64,000 nucleotides of DNA, from positions 1,332,001 to 1,396,000 of the forward strand of contig NZ_JAMCOS010000001.1 of assembly GCF_028069655.1 (NCBI RefSeq), read 5' to 3'. This DNA comes from Acidovorax sp. NCPPB 4044. Lineage in GTDB: Bacteria > Pseudomonadota > Gammaproteobacteria > Burkholderiales > Burkholderiaceae_C. A model generated the notes under the pieces. That model worked only from the letters and a program-made list of their open reading frames with translations, was not told where the DNA came from and searched no databases. Each line of letters starts with the position of its first letter. The stretch's first letter is position 1. Below, piece after piece: positions 9,356 through 19,352 of this stretch. The position numbers were made by a program, and so were the translations under genes.

Positions 9356-10429
9356 ATGTTAGTCGAGAAAAACGCCCCCCTGCAGGCCTGCAACACCTTC
9401 GGCATCGTGGCCCGGGCCCATGCGCTGGTACGGGCGCGCTCGGTGCAGGACGTACAGGCCCTGGTGGCCGATCCGCAATGGGGCACGGGCCCGCTGTTCG
9501 TGCTCGGCGGCGGCAGCAACATCGTCCTCACGGGCGACGTGAAGCCCACCGTCCTCAAGATGGAGATCCGCGGCATCCGCCTGGTCGAGGAGACGCCGCG
9601 CGCCTGGATCGTCGAGGCCGGCGCGGGCGAGCGCTGGCACGATGCCGTTGCCTGGACGCTGGAGCACGGCTTCCCGGGGCTGGAGAACCTGGCGCTCATC
9701 CCGGGCACCGTGGGCGCCGCGCCCGTGCAGAACATCGGCGCCTACGGCGTGGAGCTGCAGGACCGGTTCGAGTCGCTGGACGCCATCGACCTCTCCACGG
9801 GCCTGCCTTTCACGCTCCAGGCGTCCCAGTGCGCCTTCGGCTACCGCGATTCCGTCTTCAAACATGCGCCTTCCGGTGCCGAGCCGGCCACGGGCCTGCC
9901 GCGCGGCATGGGGCTGGCGGGGCGCGCGGCCATCACGCACGTGCGGTTTCGCCTGCCCAAGCCCTGGAAACCTGTGCTGGGCTACCTCGACCTGGAGCGC
10001 AAGCGCGCGGAAGCCGGCGTGGACACGCCCACCGCGCGCCAGATCTTCGACTGGGTGTGCGAGGTGCGCCGCGCCAAGCTGCCCGACCCGGCCGTGCTGG
10101 GCAACGCCGGCAGCTTCTTCAAGAACCCGACGGTGACGCCCGAGCAGTGCTCGGACATCATCGCGCGCGACCCCAAGATCGTGCACTACCCCATGCCCGA
10201 CGGCACCATCAAGCTCGCGGCCGGATGGCTCATCGACGCCTGCGGCTGGAAGGGCAAGACCGTGGGCAAGGCCGGCGTGTACGAAAAGCAGGCACTGGTG
10301 CTGGTCAACCGGGGCGGCGGCAGCGACAGCGTCACGGGCGGCGAGGTGATGACGCTCGCCAAGGCTATCCAGACCAGTGTCTACGAGCGCTTCGGCATCC
10401 GGCTCGAGCCCGAGCCCGTGGTGGTCTGA
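9356..10429 (+). CDS. murB: UDP-N-acetylenolpyruvoylglucosamine reductase
   Basis: FAD enzyme that reduces UDP-GlcNAc-enolpyruvate to UDP-MurNAc in peptidoglycan synthesis. Visible are the N-terminal NTFGIVARA, the FAD-binding [14 protein letters not shown], the [17 protein letters not shown] segment and the catalytic-serine region [11 protein letters not shown]. Its 357 residues and central insert fit the E. coli-type (type I) enzyme. ATG at 9356 gives the expected N-terminus; a much longer open frame upstream runs over the yajQ gene and is not real. Confidence 0.96.
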   Translation: MLVEKNAPLQACNTFGIVARAHALVRARSVQDVQALVADPQWGTGPLFVLGGGSNIVLTGDVKPTVLKMEIRGIRLVEETPRAWIVEAGAGERWHDAVAWTLEHGFPGLENLALIPGTVGAAPVQNIGAYGVELQDRFESLDAIDLSTGLPFTLQASQCAFGYRDSVFKHAPSGAEPATGLPRGMGLAGRAAITHVRFRLPKPWKPVLGYLDLERKRAEAGVDTPTARQIFDWVCEVRRAKLPDPAVLGNAGSFFKNPTVTPEQCSDIIARDPKIVHYPMPDGTIKLAAGWLIDACGWKGKTVGKAGVYEKQALVLVNRGGGSDSVTGGEVMTLAKAIQTSVYERFGIRLEPEPVVV

Positions 10430-10468
10430 GCCGCCGGGTGCGCGCGCCCGGCGGAGCGCGGTGCGGCC

Positions 10469-11356
10469 TCACCAGGCCATCTCGCCCTTGAGCACCTTCG
10501 CACCCAGGTCGAGCGAAGAGCTTTCGCCGAGCTGCGGATAGGCCTCGCGCATGGCGCGGACCACGCCGGCACTGTCCTTCGACTGCTGCAGCACGGACTC
10601 GAACTTCACGAGGTAGCCGCGCGTGAAATCGATGGCGCCGGCATCGAGCGGTGTGCCGGCCGCCATGTGCCCGGGCACCACCACGCGTGGTTGAAGGGCC
10701 TTCATCTCGTCGAGCTGCGCGATCCACGCCTGGCGTTCGGCGGGCTTTTGCGTGTCGGCGGTCCACACGTGCATGTTGCCGAACACCGCCACGTTGCCCA
10801 CGATGGCATGCAGCGAAGGCACCCAGACGTACGGCCGCTGCGCCAGCAGGCCCGTGGTGCCGCGCACTTCGATGGCCTCGCCGTCCACCGCCAGCCGGTC
10901 GCCCGTGATGGCGTCGGGCACGATGGGCTGCGTGGGGGCGTTGGCGCCCATCTTGGGACCCCAGAAGGCGACCTTGGCAGGCAGCTTGGCGACGATCTTC
11001 TCGCGCACGGCGGGGGTGGTGAGCACCTTGGCCTGCGGGAAGATCGCCTTCAGCACCTCGGCGCCGAAGTAGTAGTCGGGGTCGGCATTGCTCACGAAGA
11101 CCGTGGTCAGCGTCTTGCCGCTGTCGAGCACGTTGGCGGCGATGCGGTAGGCATCGGCGCGCGTGAAGCCGGCGTCGATCACCACCGCCTCCCTGGGGCC
11201 CGTGATGAGGGCCGAATTCACGAGGAAACTGCTGGCGGGGGCGTTGTACACCTTGAGTTCCAGCGGCTGTGCGGCCGTGGCCGTGCCGAAGGCGACGGAC
11301 AGGGTGGCGGCGAGCACGGTGGCGCGGACGGACGTATTGGCGAAGGTCGAGGTCAT
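10469..11356 (-). CDS. MBL-fold protein lacking the canonical metal motif
   Basis: 295 residues with a probable signal peptide (ATVLAATLSVAFGTATAAQP), so likely periplasmic. The order of segments is that of metallo-beta-lactamase-fold hydrolases: AVVIDAGFTRADA, then VSNADPDYYFGAEV at the place of HxHxDH, and VVVPGHMAAG near the C-terminus. Only the last His is in its usual place; the metal-binding histidines of the first motif are Asn and Tyr. It may still bind one metal or act differently. It is transcribed divergently from a LysR gene 105 bp away that probably controls it. The start MTSTFANTS is chosen over an upstream ATG at 11413, which would overlap the promoter region. Confidence 0.78.
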   Translation of the reverse strand: MTSTFANTSVRATVLAATLSVAFGTATAAQPLELKVYNAPASSFLVNSALITGPREAVVIDAGFTRADAYRIAANVLDSGKTLTTVFVSNADPDYYFGAEVLKAIFPQAKVLTTPAVREKIVAKLPAKVAFWGPKMGANAPTQPIVPDAITGDRLAVDGEAIEVRGTTGLLAQRPYVWVPSLHAIVGNVAVFGNMHVWTADTQKPAERQAWIAQLDEMKALQPRVVVPGHMAAGTPLDAGAIDFTRGYLVKFESVLQQSKDSAGVVRAMREAYPQLGESSSLDLGAKVLKGEMAW

Positions 11357-11461
11357 GGTTGGTTTCCGTAGATTGCGGGACAGCCGTGACTCTATGGGCT
11401 TGGTTCGGTCCAATAAACGGGCCAGAATGCCCTTATTTGTTGCATCGATCGATCAAATACC

Positions 11462-12352
11462 ATGGACCGACTCACCGCCATGCAGGTCTATGCCGACGTG
11501 GCCTCCACCGGCAGCTTCACGGCCAGCGCGGAGCGGCTGCAGATGTCGCGGGCGATGGTCACGCGCTACGTGGCCGAGATGGAGCGCTGGCTGGGTGCGC
11601 GGCTGCTGCAGCGCACCACCCGGCGCGTCACCCTCACCGACGCGGGCGAGCAGTGCCTGCGCCGCTGCCTGCAGATGATCGACATCGCGCAGGAGGTGGT
11701 GGACGAGACCTCGCCGGCGGACGGCATGCTGCGCGGCCAGCTCCGGCTGACCTGCAGCATGTCGTTCGGCGTGGCGCAGCTGGCGGCCGCGCTGGGCGAC
11801 TTCCTGGCCCGCCATCCGCACCTCAAGGTGGACCTGGACGTGAGCGAGGGCAACGTGAACCTGGTCGCGTCGCGCATCGACCTGGCCATCCGCATCAGCA
11901 GCGACCCCGATCCCGCACTGATCGCGCGGCCGCTCGCGGTGTGCGATTCGGTGCTGGTGGCTTCGTCGGCGTACCTGGCGCGCGCGGGCCGGCCGGCGCA
12001 CCCGTCCGAACTGGCGGGCCATGCCTGCCTCGGCCACGCGACCTTCGGCCGCAGCCGGTGGCGTTTCACGGAAGGCACCGAGACGGTGGAGGTGCCCGTT
12101 ACCACCCGCTTCACCGCCAACGATGCGGTGGTGCTGCTGGCCGCGGCGGAATCGGGCGCGGGCGTGGCGCTGCAGCCCACCTACCTCGCGCGGCCGCGCA
12201 TCGCTGCCGGCGCGCTGGAGGCGCTGCTGCCGCACTGGCGTCCACCCGAACTCACCGTGTATGCGCTCTATCCATCGCGCAAGCACCTGCCCGTGGCAGT
12301 GCGGGCGCTGCTCGATTTTTTGGTGGAGCGCTTCGCGGGCGTGCGCTGGTAG
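11462..12352 (+). CDS. LysR-family transcriptional regulator
   Basis: 296 residues with the LysR winged helix at the N-terminus (MQVYADVASTGSFTASAERL, then MSRAMVTRYVAEMERWLG and RRVTLTDAGEQ) and a substrate-binding domain from about residue 90 (RGQLRLTCSMSFG). It belongs to the short-N-terminus group typified by CrgA/DsdC-like regulators. It faces the MBL-fold gene, the normal arrangement for a LysR regulator and its target. Inducer unknown. Confidence 0.92.
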   Translation: MDRLTAMQVYADVASTGSFTASAERLQMSRAMVTRYVAEMERWLGARLLQRTTRRVTLTDAGEQCLRRCLQMIDIAQEVVDETSPADGMLRGQLRLTCSMSFGVAQLAAALGDFLARHPHLKVDLDVSEGNVNLVASRIDLAIRISSDPDPALIARPLAVCDSVLVASSAYLARAGRPAHPSELAGHACLGHATFGRSRWRFTEGTETVEVPVTTRFTANDAVVLLAAAESGAGVALQPTYLARPRIAAGALEALLPHWRPPELTVYALYPSRKHLPVAVRALLDFLVERFAGVRW

Positions 12353-12389
12353 GCGGGCTGCAGGCACCCCGGGCCCGGAGGTCCCGGGC

Positions 12390-12860
12390 TCATGCCACGG
12401 CGTGGCCGCCCGGGGGCGTGCGGAACGCCACCATCAGGCGGTTCCAGCCGTTGATCGCGACGATGGCCATCGACAGCTCGACGATCTCCGCTTCGGTGAA
12501 CTGCGCCGAGACCTCCGCGTAGACGCTGTCGGGCACCTGCGAGGAAGCCACGAGCGTGAGCGCCTCGGTCCACGCCAGGGCCGCGCATTCGCGCGCATCG
12601 AAGGCGCCGGATTCGCGCCAGGCGGCCAGCAGGTGCAGGCGCCGGTCGCTCTCGCCGTGTTCGCGCGCCACGCGGGCATGCAGGTCGATGCAGAACGCGC
12701 AGCCGTTGATCTGCGAGGCGCGCATCTTCACCAGTTCGTGCAGTCCCGTGGGCAAGGCGCCCGCATTCACGTGTTTCTGCAGCGCGAACATGGCGTGGTA
12801 GCTGGCGGCGTGGCGCCGCGGCAGGTCGATGCGCTGGGTAGGGGACGGGGCGGAGGACAT
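12390..12860 (-). CDS. Carboxymuconolactone decarboxylase/AhpD-like protein
   Basis: 156-residue all-alpha protein with the AhpD-type redox motif CAFC in MRASQINGCAFCIDLHARV, followed by the conserved acidic and His residues. Such proteins reduce peroxides or act as small redox partners; decarboxylase activity is not implied. It lies 64 bp downstream of an ECF41 sigma gene on the same strand, which is the known partner arrangement of that sigma group (COE genes). Start MSSAPSPTQRIDLPRRH at 12860; the longer open frame upstream runs through the sigma gene in another frame. Confidence 0.92.
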   Translation of the reverse strand: MSSAPSPTQRIDLPRRHAASYHAMFALQKHVNAGALPTGLHELVKMRASQINGCAFCIDLHARVAREHGESDRRLHLLAAWRESGAFDARECAALAWTEALTLVASSQVPDSVYAEVSAQFTEAEIVELSMAIVAINGWNRLMVAFRTPPGGHAVA

Positions 12861-12924
12861 GGGTTTTCCTTTCGGGGGAATGGCCAAACAGCGGGGAAGG
12901 CGGCAGGCGGGAGCCGGCGCGAGC

Positions 12925-13836
12925 TCAGAGGCCGCGCAGCTTGTCGGGGTTGAGCATGGAATACACGGCGCGGATGCGCACGCCGTCGGTGTCGAAGGCC
13001 ATGACCGATTGCACGGAGCCATCGGCCGCGCGCACCAGCAGGCCGGGACCGCCGTTGACCGGCGTGGCTTCGATGCGGTGCCCGCCCAGGTAATGGCGCC
13101 AGACCGCCACGGCCAGCCGTGTGAGCGCGCGCGGACCGCGCAGCACCTTGCTGGCCGCGCGCACGCGGCCGCCGCCGTCGGCAGTCCACAGCGCATCCTC
13201 GGAAAACAGCGCCAGCAGCTCGGCATGGTTCTGCGTGCGCATGCCCTCCAGGAACCGCGCCACGAGGGCCTGGGCGGCCTCGGGCGTGGCGGTGAAGCGC
13301 GCCTTGCGCTGGCGCACCTGCGTGCGGGCGCGGTGCACCAGCTGCCGGCAGGCGGCTTCGCTGCGGCCCAGCACGCTGGCCACTTCGGGGTAGTCGCTGT
13401 CGAACACGTCGTGCAGCAGGAAGGCTGCGCGCTCGTCGGGTGTCAGGCGCTCCAGCAGCACCAGCAGCGCGACGGAGAGGTCGCTGGCCAGTTCGGCGCG
13501 CGCATCGGCTGCGGGCGCGGCCTCCGCGCCGATCCAGGGCCCGGGCAGCCACGGGCCGCTGTAGGCTTCGCGCTCGGAGCGGGCCGAACGCAGCCGGTCC
13601 ACGCACAGCCGCGTGAGCGTGGCGACCAGCCAGGCTTCGGCGGTCTCGATGCGTTCGGCGGGCGTCGCCTGCCAGCGCAGCCACGCATCCTGCACCGCGT
13701 CGTCGGCATCGGCGCGCGATCCCAGCATCCGGTAGGCGATCGCCGCCAGCCGCGCCCGGTGCCGCTGGAACACGGCGGTGTGGGGGTCGCCACCCGGCGC
13801 GGGGGCGGGCGAGGGCGCGGAGAAATCGGTGTTCAT
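12925..13836 (-). CDS. sigJ: ECF41-type RNA polymerase sigma factor (SigJ-like)
   Basis: 303-residue extracytoplasmic-function sigma factor. Region 2 is at about residues 20-90 (AIAYRMLGSRADADDAVQDAWLRW) and region 4 at about 120-180 (LTPDERAAFLLHDVFDSDYPEVASVLGRSEAACRQLVHRAR). A SnoaL-like C-terminal extension follows (FLEGMRTQNHAELLALFSED) and ends VYSMLNPDKLRGL. In ECF41 the fused extension replaces an anti-sigma factor and tunes activity. No anti-sigma gene is adjacent, as expected. The decarboxylase-like target gene follows directly. The upstream sequence has the ECF41 promoter signature, so it is probably autoregulated. Confidence 0.93.
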   Translation of the reverse strand: MNTDFSAPSPAPAPGGDPHTAVFQRHRARLAAIAYRMLGSRADADDAVQDAWLRWQATPAERIETAEAWLVATLTRLCVDRLRSARSEREAYSGPWLPGPWIGAEAAPAADARAELASDLSVALLVLLERLTPDERAAFLLHDVFDSDYPEVASVLGRSEAACRQLVHRARTQVRQRKARFTATPEAAQALVARFLEGMRTQNHAELLALFSEDALWTADGGGRVRAASKVLRGPRALTRLAVAVWRHYLGGHRIEATPVNGGPGLLVRAADGSVQSVMAFDTDGVRIRAVYSMLNPDKLRGL

Positions 13837-13844
13837 GCCATCAA

Positions 13845-13871
13845 CACGGATGGCACGGCCGGTTTGTGACA
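13845..13871 (-). promoter_or_regulatory. ECF41-type autoregulatory promoter
   Basis: Minus strand: TGTCACA (13871-13865), a 16-nt spacer, then CGTG (13848-13845). The published ECF41 signature is TGTCACA, about 16 nt, CGTC. The -10 element ends only 8 bases before the annotated ATG at 13836, so the message would be almost leaderless unless translation starts downstream. Confidence 0.72.
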
Positions 13872-13904
13872 GCCGGCGGCATTTTTCGATCGCCGCCGCG
13901 GCAT

Positions 13905-13938
13905 GAAAAAACCGCCCGGCCGGTGGGCGGGGCGGTTC
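13905..13938 (-). terminator. Rho-independent terminator after argG
   Basis: Read on the minus strand: AACCGCC, a GC-rich loop, GGCGGTT and a run of T. It lies about 80 bp past the argG stop, with palindromic repeat copy 3 in between. Confidence 0.82.
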
Positions 13939-13948
13939 AATAGGTTGA

Positions 13949-13993
13949 TCGCTATATTTTTAATAGCAAACTTTTCAATGTTTCCGCCGGCAT
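13949..13993 (+). repeat. Palindromic repeat copy 3, intergenic
   Basis: CGCTATATTTTTAATAGCAA, then ACTTTTCAATGTTTCCGCCGG and CATG. It is the most diverged copy but retains stem, tail and CCGCCGGCATG end. It sits between the argG stop and the argG terminator, so it is transcribed in antisense orientation at the 3' end of the argG message. Confidence 0.75.
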
Positions 13994-14018
13994 GAAGCCT
14001 GCAGAGCATGAAACCGCC

Positions 14019-15706
<1,688 letters not shown>

Positions 15707-15824
15707 GGATGCGCTGCTCTGGGAAGTGAAAGGGAGGGGGGAAGAGGCGAAACCGAAGATTCTAGGGCGATTCGCTGCCGCCCCGGCCCCACGGCCGGGC
15801 CGCGGGCCGGGCCCGGGCGGGCAT

Positions 15825-15847
15825 GAAAAAAGGAGCCCGGAGGCTCC
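15825..15847 (-). terminator. Rho-independent terminator after the glycine-zipper gene
   Basis: Minus strand: GGAGCC-TCCG-GGCTCC followed directly by seven T. It lies 23 bp after the stop of the glycine-zipper gene and ends that transcript before ppnP. Confidence 0.88.
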
Positions 15848-15870
15848 CTGTCGATGCGGCGAAGGCCGTG

Positions 15871-16512
15871 TCAGCGCCAGTAGGGGTCGCGCGGCGGGCC
15901 GTAGGGGCGGCCATAGGCGTCGCGGTACTCGATCACGGTGGCGGCGGGCGGCGTCACGTAGGCCGGCGGTCCCGGCACCGTGGAAACCACCACGCCGGGC
16001 TGCACGTAGGTCGTGGTATTGCCGTAGACGGGCTGCTGCTGCGGGGCGCTTGCCAAGGGTTGCACGCTGAGCGGAATCCAGGCGCCCGGATCGTGCTGGG
16101 TGCGGGTGGTGTACTGGCGCCCTGCGTATTCGTACAGCACGTCGTAGCCCATGACCCGGTTCTCGTAGCGCGTCTGGTTGGTGCAGCGCGTGACGTTCTG
16201 GTATTCGGGGCGGCCGCCGCCTTCGATGTTGTTGCCCAGCAGCGCGCCGCCGATGAGGCCCAGCGCCGTCGCGGCGGCCCGGCCGCTGCCCTTGCCGATG
16301 GCATTGCCGGCCGCGCCGCCCGCCACGGCGCCGAGCACGGCACCCGCGCCGGTGGGGCGGGATTCGGAATAGATCGTTTCGTTGCCGCAGTACTGCTGGG
16401 GAACGGCCACCTGCTGGGTGACGGGGGTGGCGGAGAGCACTCGGCCCTGCTCCTGTGCGCTGGCGCCGGCAGCCAGGGCGGCGAGGGCGGTCAACACGAT
16501 GGTCTTTTTCAT
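15871..16512 (-). CDS. Exported glycine-zipper 2TM-domain protein
   Basis: 213 residues. A clean signal peptide (MKKTIVLTALAALAAGASA) is followed by a glycine-zipper segment, GAGAVLGAVAGGAAGNAIG and GLIGGALLGNNI, of the kind that inserts in or associates with membranes. The C-terminal half is rich in Tyr, Pro and Gln and contains two Cys pairs (QYCGNE, RCTNQ). Related proteins (SlyB/OsmB-like, 17-kDa antigen type) respond to envelope or osmotic stress. A strong AAAGGAG stands before ATG 16512. The upstream region holds paired direct repeats that may bind a response regulator. Confidence 0.85.
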   Translation of the reverse strand: MKKTIVLTALAALAAGASAQEQGRVLSATPVTQQVAVPQQYCGNETIYSESRPTGAGAVLGAVAGGAAGNAIGKGSGRAAATALGLIGGALLGNNIEGGGRPEYQNVTRCTNQTRYENRVMGYDVLYEYAGRQYTTRTQHDPGAWIPLSVQPLASAPQQQPVYGNTTTYVQPGVVVSTVPGPPAYVTPPAATVIEYRDAYGRPYGPPRDPYWR

Positions 16513-16564
16513 GGAGAAGCTCCTTTCGGTCGGCATACAACGCTCCGGCCTGCTGAAAAGTTTA

Positions 16565-16614
16565 GGCGCCCCGTGTGTAGTCCGTTGGGGGGCGCCGTAA
16601 AACTCCGTAAAGTT
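16565..16614 (-). promoter_or_regulatory. Direct and inverted repeats upstream of the glycine-zipper gene
   Basis: Plus-strand 16595-16614 holds two adjacent 10-bp direct repeats, CCGTAAAACT and CCGTAAAGTT. One helical turn of spacing is typical of OmpR-family response-regulator sites. Next to them is a perfect 8-bp inverted repeat, GGCGCCCC (16565-16572) and GGGGCGCC (16589-16596). The region lies between two minus-strand genes, 53-102 bp before the start at 16512. No regulator can be named. Confidence 0.5.
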
Positions 16615-16646
16615 TCTTTCCCCGATGGGCGGCAGGCCGGGCCGGT

Positions 16647-17030
16647 TCACCGCTTGGAGGCCGCCTGCGCGCGTTCGTTCCACTGCGCTTCCTGGAAACC
16701 CACTGTCGCGCTTTCCGGCGTGCCTGTCCACTCCACGACCGGCCGTTTGATGGCGCTGGGCTGGGCCTGCAGCAGCGCCGCGGCGCTGGGCGCGTCCTGC
16801 ACGGCCGCCTGGGCCTGCGGCGCCAGCCTGCGCCATGTGGTGCCCTGGCGATTCACCAGCGGTTCCCAGCCGAGCGATGCCATCCAGGCAGACAGGCGCT
16901 CAGTGGGGACACCCTGTTTCTTGAAATCGTGGAAGCGGTATTCGATGCCGCGGTCCGCCAGCCACGCGCGGGCCTTCTTGACCGTGTCGCAGTTGGGAAT
17001 GCCATAGACGATGGGGGTGGGGGTACTCAT
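16647..17030 (-). CDS. ArsC/YffB-family thioredoxin-fold protein
   Basis: 127 residues. IVYGIPNCDTVKKARAWL near the N-terminus has the single active Cys and the KKA that mark the YffB/Spx-like branch of the ArsC family, and EYRFHDFKKQGV matches E. coli YffB. The Lys/Arg-rich C-terminus (KRPVVEWTG) is also typical. These are thought to be glutathione-dependent reductases; arsenate reduction is not established for this branch. ATG 17030 is used; an upstream start at 17066 would overlap the divergent folC promoter. Confidence 0.88.
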   Translation of the reverse strand: MSTPTPIVYGIPNCDTVKKARAWLADRGIEYRFHDFKKQGVPTERLSAWMASLGWEPLVNRQGTTWRRLAPQAQAAVQDAPSAAALLQAQPSAIKRPVVEWTGTPESATVGFQEAQWNERAQAASKR

Positions 17031-17077
17031 GCGCGGAATCATCGGGCAAGGCGGGCTCGGCGACAATCGCCCGCTCT

Positions 17078-18403
17078 ATGCAAAGCACTTTCGACACCCT
17101 GGACGGATGGCTGGCCCATTGCGAGCGCATCCACCCGAAAACGATCGACATGGGCCTGGATCGTGTGAGCGAAGTGGCTCGCCGCCTCGGCCTGCGCTTC
17201 GACTGCCCCGTGATCACGGTGGCGGGCACGAATGGCAAGGGCTCCACCTGCGCCATGCTCGAAGCGGTGGCGCTGCAGTCGGGCTACCGGACGGGGGTGT
17301 ACACCTCGCCCCACCTCGTGCGCTTCGAGGAGCGGTGCCGGATCCGGGGCGACAGCGTGGATGCTCCTGAATTAATAGCGAACTTCGCAGCAGTCGAGGC
17401 GGCACGGACGCAAAACGGGCAGGAAGTCTCGCTCTCGTACTTCGAGTTCACCACGCTGGCCATCCTGCGGCTCATGAGCCAGGCGCGGCTGGACGTCGCC
17501 ATCCTGGAGGTCGGCCTCGGCGGGCGGCTCGACGCCACCAACGTCATCGATGCCGACTGCGCGGTCATCACCAGCATCGACATCGACCACACCGAATTCC
17601 TCGGGCCGGACCGCGAAACCATCGGCCGCGAGAAGGCCGGCATCATGCGTGCCGGCCGGCCGGCCGTGGTCAGCGACCCCATGGCGCCGCAGAGCGTGAT
17701 CGACCACGCCCAGGCCATCGGCGCGGACCTGTGGCGTTTCGGCCAGGATTTCAATTTCTCGGGCGACAAGCAGCAATGGGGCTGGGCCGGCCGCGGGCGG
17801 CGGTATGCGGGCCTGGCGTACCCGGCACTGCGGGGCGCCAACCAGCTCGTCAATGCCTCGGGCGTGCTGGCGGCGCTGGAGGCGGTGCGCGACCGCCTGC
17901 CCATCACGGCCCAGGCCGTGCGGACCGGCCTGGCCATGGTGGAGCTGCCCGGCCGGTTCCAGATCGTTCCCGGGCAGCCGACGCTGGTGTTGGACGTGGC
18001 GCACAACCCCCATTCCGTGGCCGCCCTCACGGCGAACCTCGACGCCATGGGCTTCTTCCCGACGACCCATGCGGTGTTCGGAGCGATGGCCGACAAGGAC
18101 CTGGCGCCGATGCTGGCCAAGATCGGGCCGCTGGTGGACCGGTGGTATTTCACCGATCTCCCGACGCCGCGTGCGGAAACCGCCGCCGCGCTGCAACAGA
18201 AATGGAATGCGCTCCAGATCGTCGCGGGAGGGCGGCGCGACGTGCGCACCAGCCTGCACGCAGGCCCCCAGCCGGCGCTGGATGCTGCCGTGGCCGCCGC
18301 AGAGCCGACTGATAGAATCGTGGTCTTTGGCTCTTTCTACACGGTAGGCGGTGTGCTGCTCCACGGAACGCCCCGCCTGCAGGCCAAGCACCTGGGCGCT
18401 TGA
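17078..18403 (+). CDS. folC: Bifunctional dihydrofolate/tetrahydrofolate (folylpolyglutamate) synthase
   Basis: Adds glutamate to dihydropteroate and to tetrahydrofolates. Motifs: the ATP P-loop VAGTNGKGSTCAMLE, YTSPHLVRFEERCRI, VGLGGRLDATNVI, SIDIDHTEFLG and the Mur-ligase-type VLDVAHNPHSV. 441 residues is usual. It opens the block folC - SPOR - cvpA - purF - metZ - gltX. A short AT-rich stretch at 17371-17389 (coding ELIANF, with a rare ATA codon) resembles the tail of the palindromic repeats and may be a decayed copy. Confidence 0.96.
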   Translation: MQSTFDTLDGWLAHCERIHPKTIDMGLDRVSEVARRLGLRFDCPVITVAGTNGKGSTCAMLEAVALQSGYRTGVYTSPHLVRFEERCRIRGDSVDAPELIANFAAVEAARTQNGQEVSLSYFEFTTLAILRLMSQARLDVAILEVGLGGRLDATNVIDADCAVITSIDIDHTEFLGPDRETIGREKAGIMRAGRPAVVSDPMAPQSVIDHAQAIGADLWRFGQDFNFSGDKQQWGWAGRGRRYAGLAYPALRGANQLVNASGVLAALEAVRDRLPITAQAVRTGLAMVELPGRFQIVPGQPTLVLDVAHNPHSVAALTANLDAMGFFPTTHAVFGAMADKDLAPMLAKIGPLVDRWYFTDLPTPRAETAAALQQKWNALQIVAGGRRDVRTSLHAGPQPALDAAVAAAEPTDRIVVFGSFYTVGGVLLHGTPRLQAKHLGA

Positions 18404-18435
18404 AACCCTACAGCGCACCTCCCCGCACCGCATCC

Positions 18436-19326
18436 ATGGCATTTTTCAAGTTTCGTTGGCCCGGCCGCAAGGAGCAGCCCGAAAAGCCCGCCAAGCGGTC
18501 ACGCGGCGGCAGTGGCGCCCAGGCCGAGAGCATCGAGGCGATGCGTCGGCGTGCCCGCCATCGCCTGATCGGCGCCGCCGTCCTGGTGCTGGCCGGCATC
18601 ATCGGCTTCCCCGTCCTCTTCGACACGCAGCCCCGGCCCATCCCGGTGGACATCCCGATCGACATTCCCGACCGCAACAAGGTCGCGCCGCTCGTCGTTC
18701 CGGAGCCCGCCCAGGCGGCTGCGTCTTCGCCAGCCCAGGCGCCTGCTGCCGCCGCCTCGACCGGCCGCACGGCTGCCAGCCCGCCCACGGCCGGCCTGTC
18801 CGACGGGGAGGAAGTCATCCAGCCTTCGCGCGGCACGGCCGCTGCCGCAGCCTCTTCCGCACCGGCACACAGGGCGGAGGCCCACGCCGAACGCTCTGCC
18901 ACCGCACCCGCATCCAAGCCCGCCGCCAAGCCGGCCCATGAACCCAGGCCGGAGCCGAAGCCCGCGGTGGCCGAAACCCGTCCGGCGCCCCCCGCACCGG
19001 TATCGCGCGACGACGCGGCCCGCGCCCGTGCCTTGCTGGAGGGCCGCGACGGGGCTGCGGGCGCTGCCGCCACCGTGGCCGCGAAGGCTGACGATGGCGG
19101 GCGTCTGATCGTGCAGGTGGGCGCCTTCGCGGATGCCGACAAGGCCCGCGAAGTGCGGCAGTCTCTGGAACGCTCGGGGCTCAAGACCTACACGCAGGTC
19201 GTCGACACCAAGGATGGCAAGCGCACGCGCGTGCGGGTGGGGCCTTTCTCCAGCAAGGCCGAGGCCGACAAGGCGGCGGCACGCATCAAGGGCCTGGGTC
19301 TGTCTGCGTCGGTCCTCGCGCTGTAG
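18436..19326 (+). CDS. SPOR-domain cell-division protein (DedD-like)
   Basis: 296 residues: a short cytoplasmic N-terminus, one membrane segment (LIGAAVLVLAGIIGFPVLF, about residues 48-66), a long Ala/Pro-rich periplasmic linker and a C-terminal SPOR domain of about 75 residues (LIVQVGAFADADKAREVRQS and TRVRVGPFSSKAEADKAA). SPOR domains bind septal peptidoglycan lacking stem peptides. Topology and position beside folC and cvpA match DedD. ATG 18436 starts MAFFKFRWPGRK, 32 bp after folC. Confidence 0.92.
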   Translation: MAFFKFRWPGRKEQPEKPAKRSRGGSGAQAESIEAMRRRARHRLIGAAVLVLAGIIGFPVLFDTQPRPIPVDIPIDIPDRNKVAPLVVPEPAQAAASSPAQAPAAAASTGRTAASPPTAGLSDGEEVIQPSRGTAAAAASSAPAHRAEAHAERSATAPASKPAAKPAHEPRPEPKPAVAETRPAPPAPVSRDDAARARALLEGRDGAAGAAATVAAKADDGGRLIVQVGAFADADKAREVRQSLERSGLKTYTQVVDTKDGKRTRVRVGPFSSKAEADKAAARIKGLGLSASVLAL

Positions 19327-19352
19327 TCCGGGTGGGGCAGGCTTTCCGAGGT

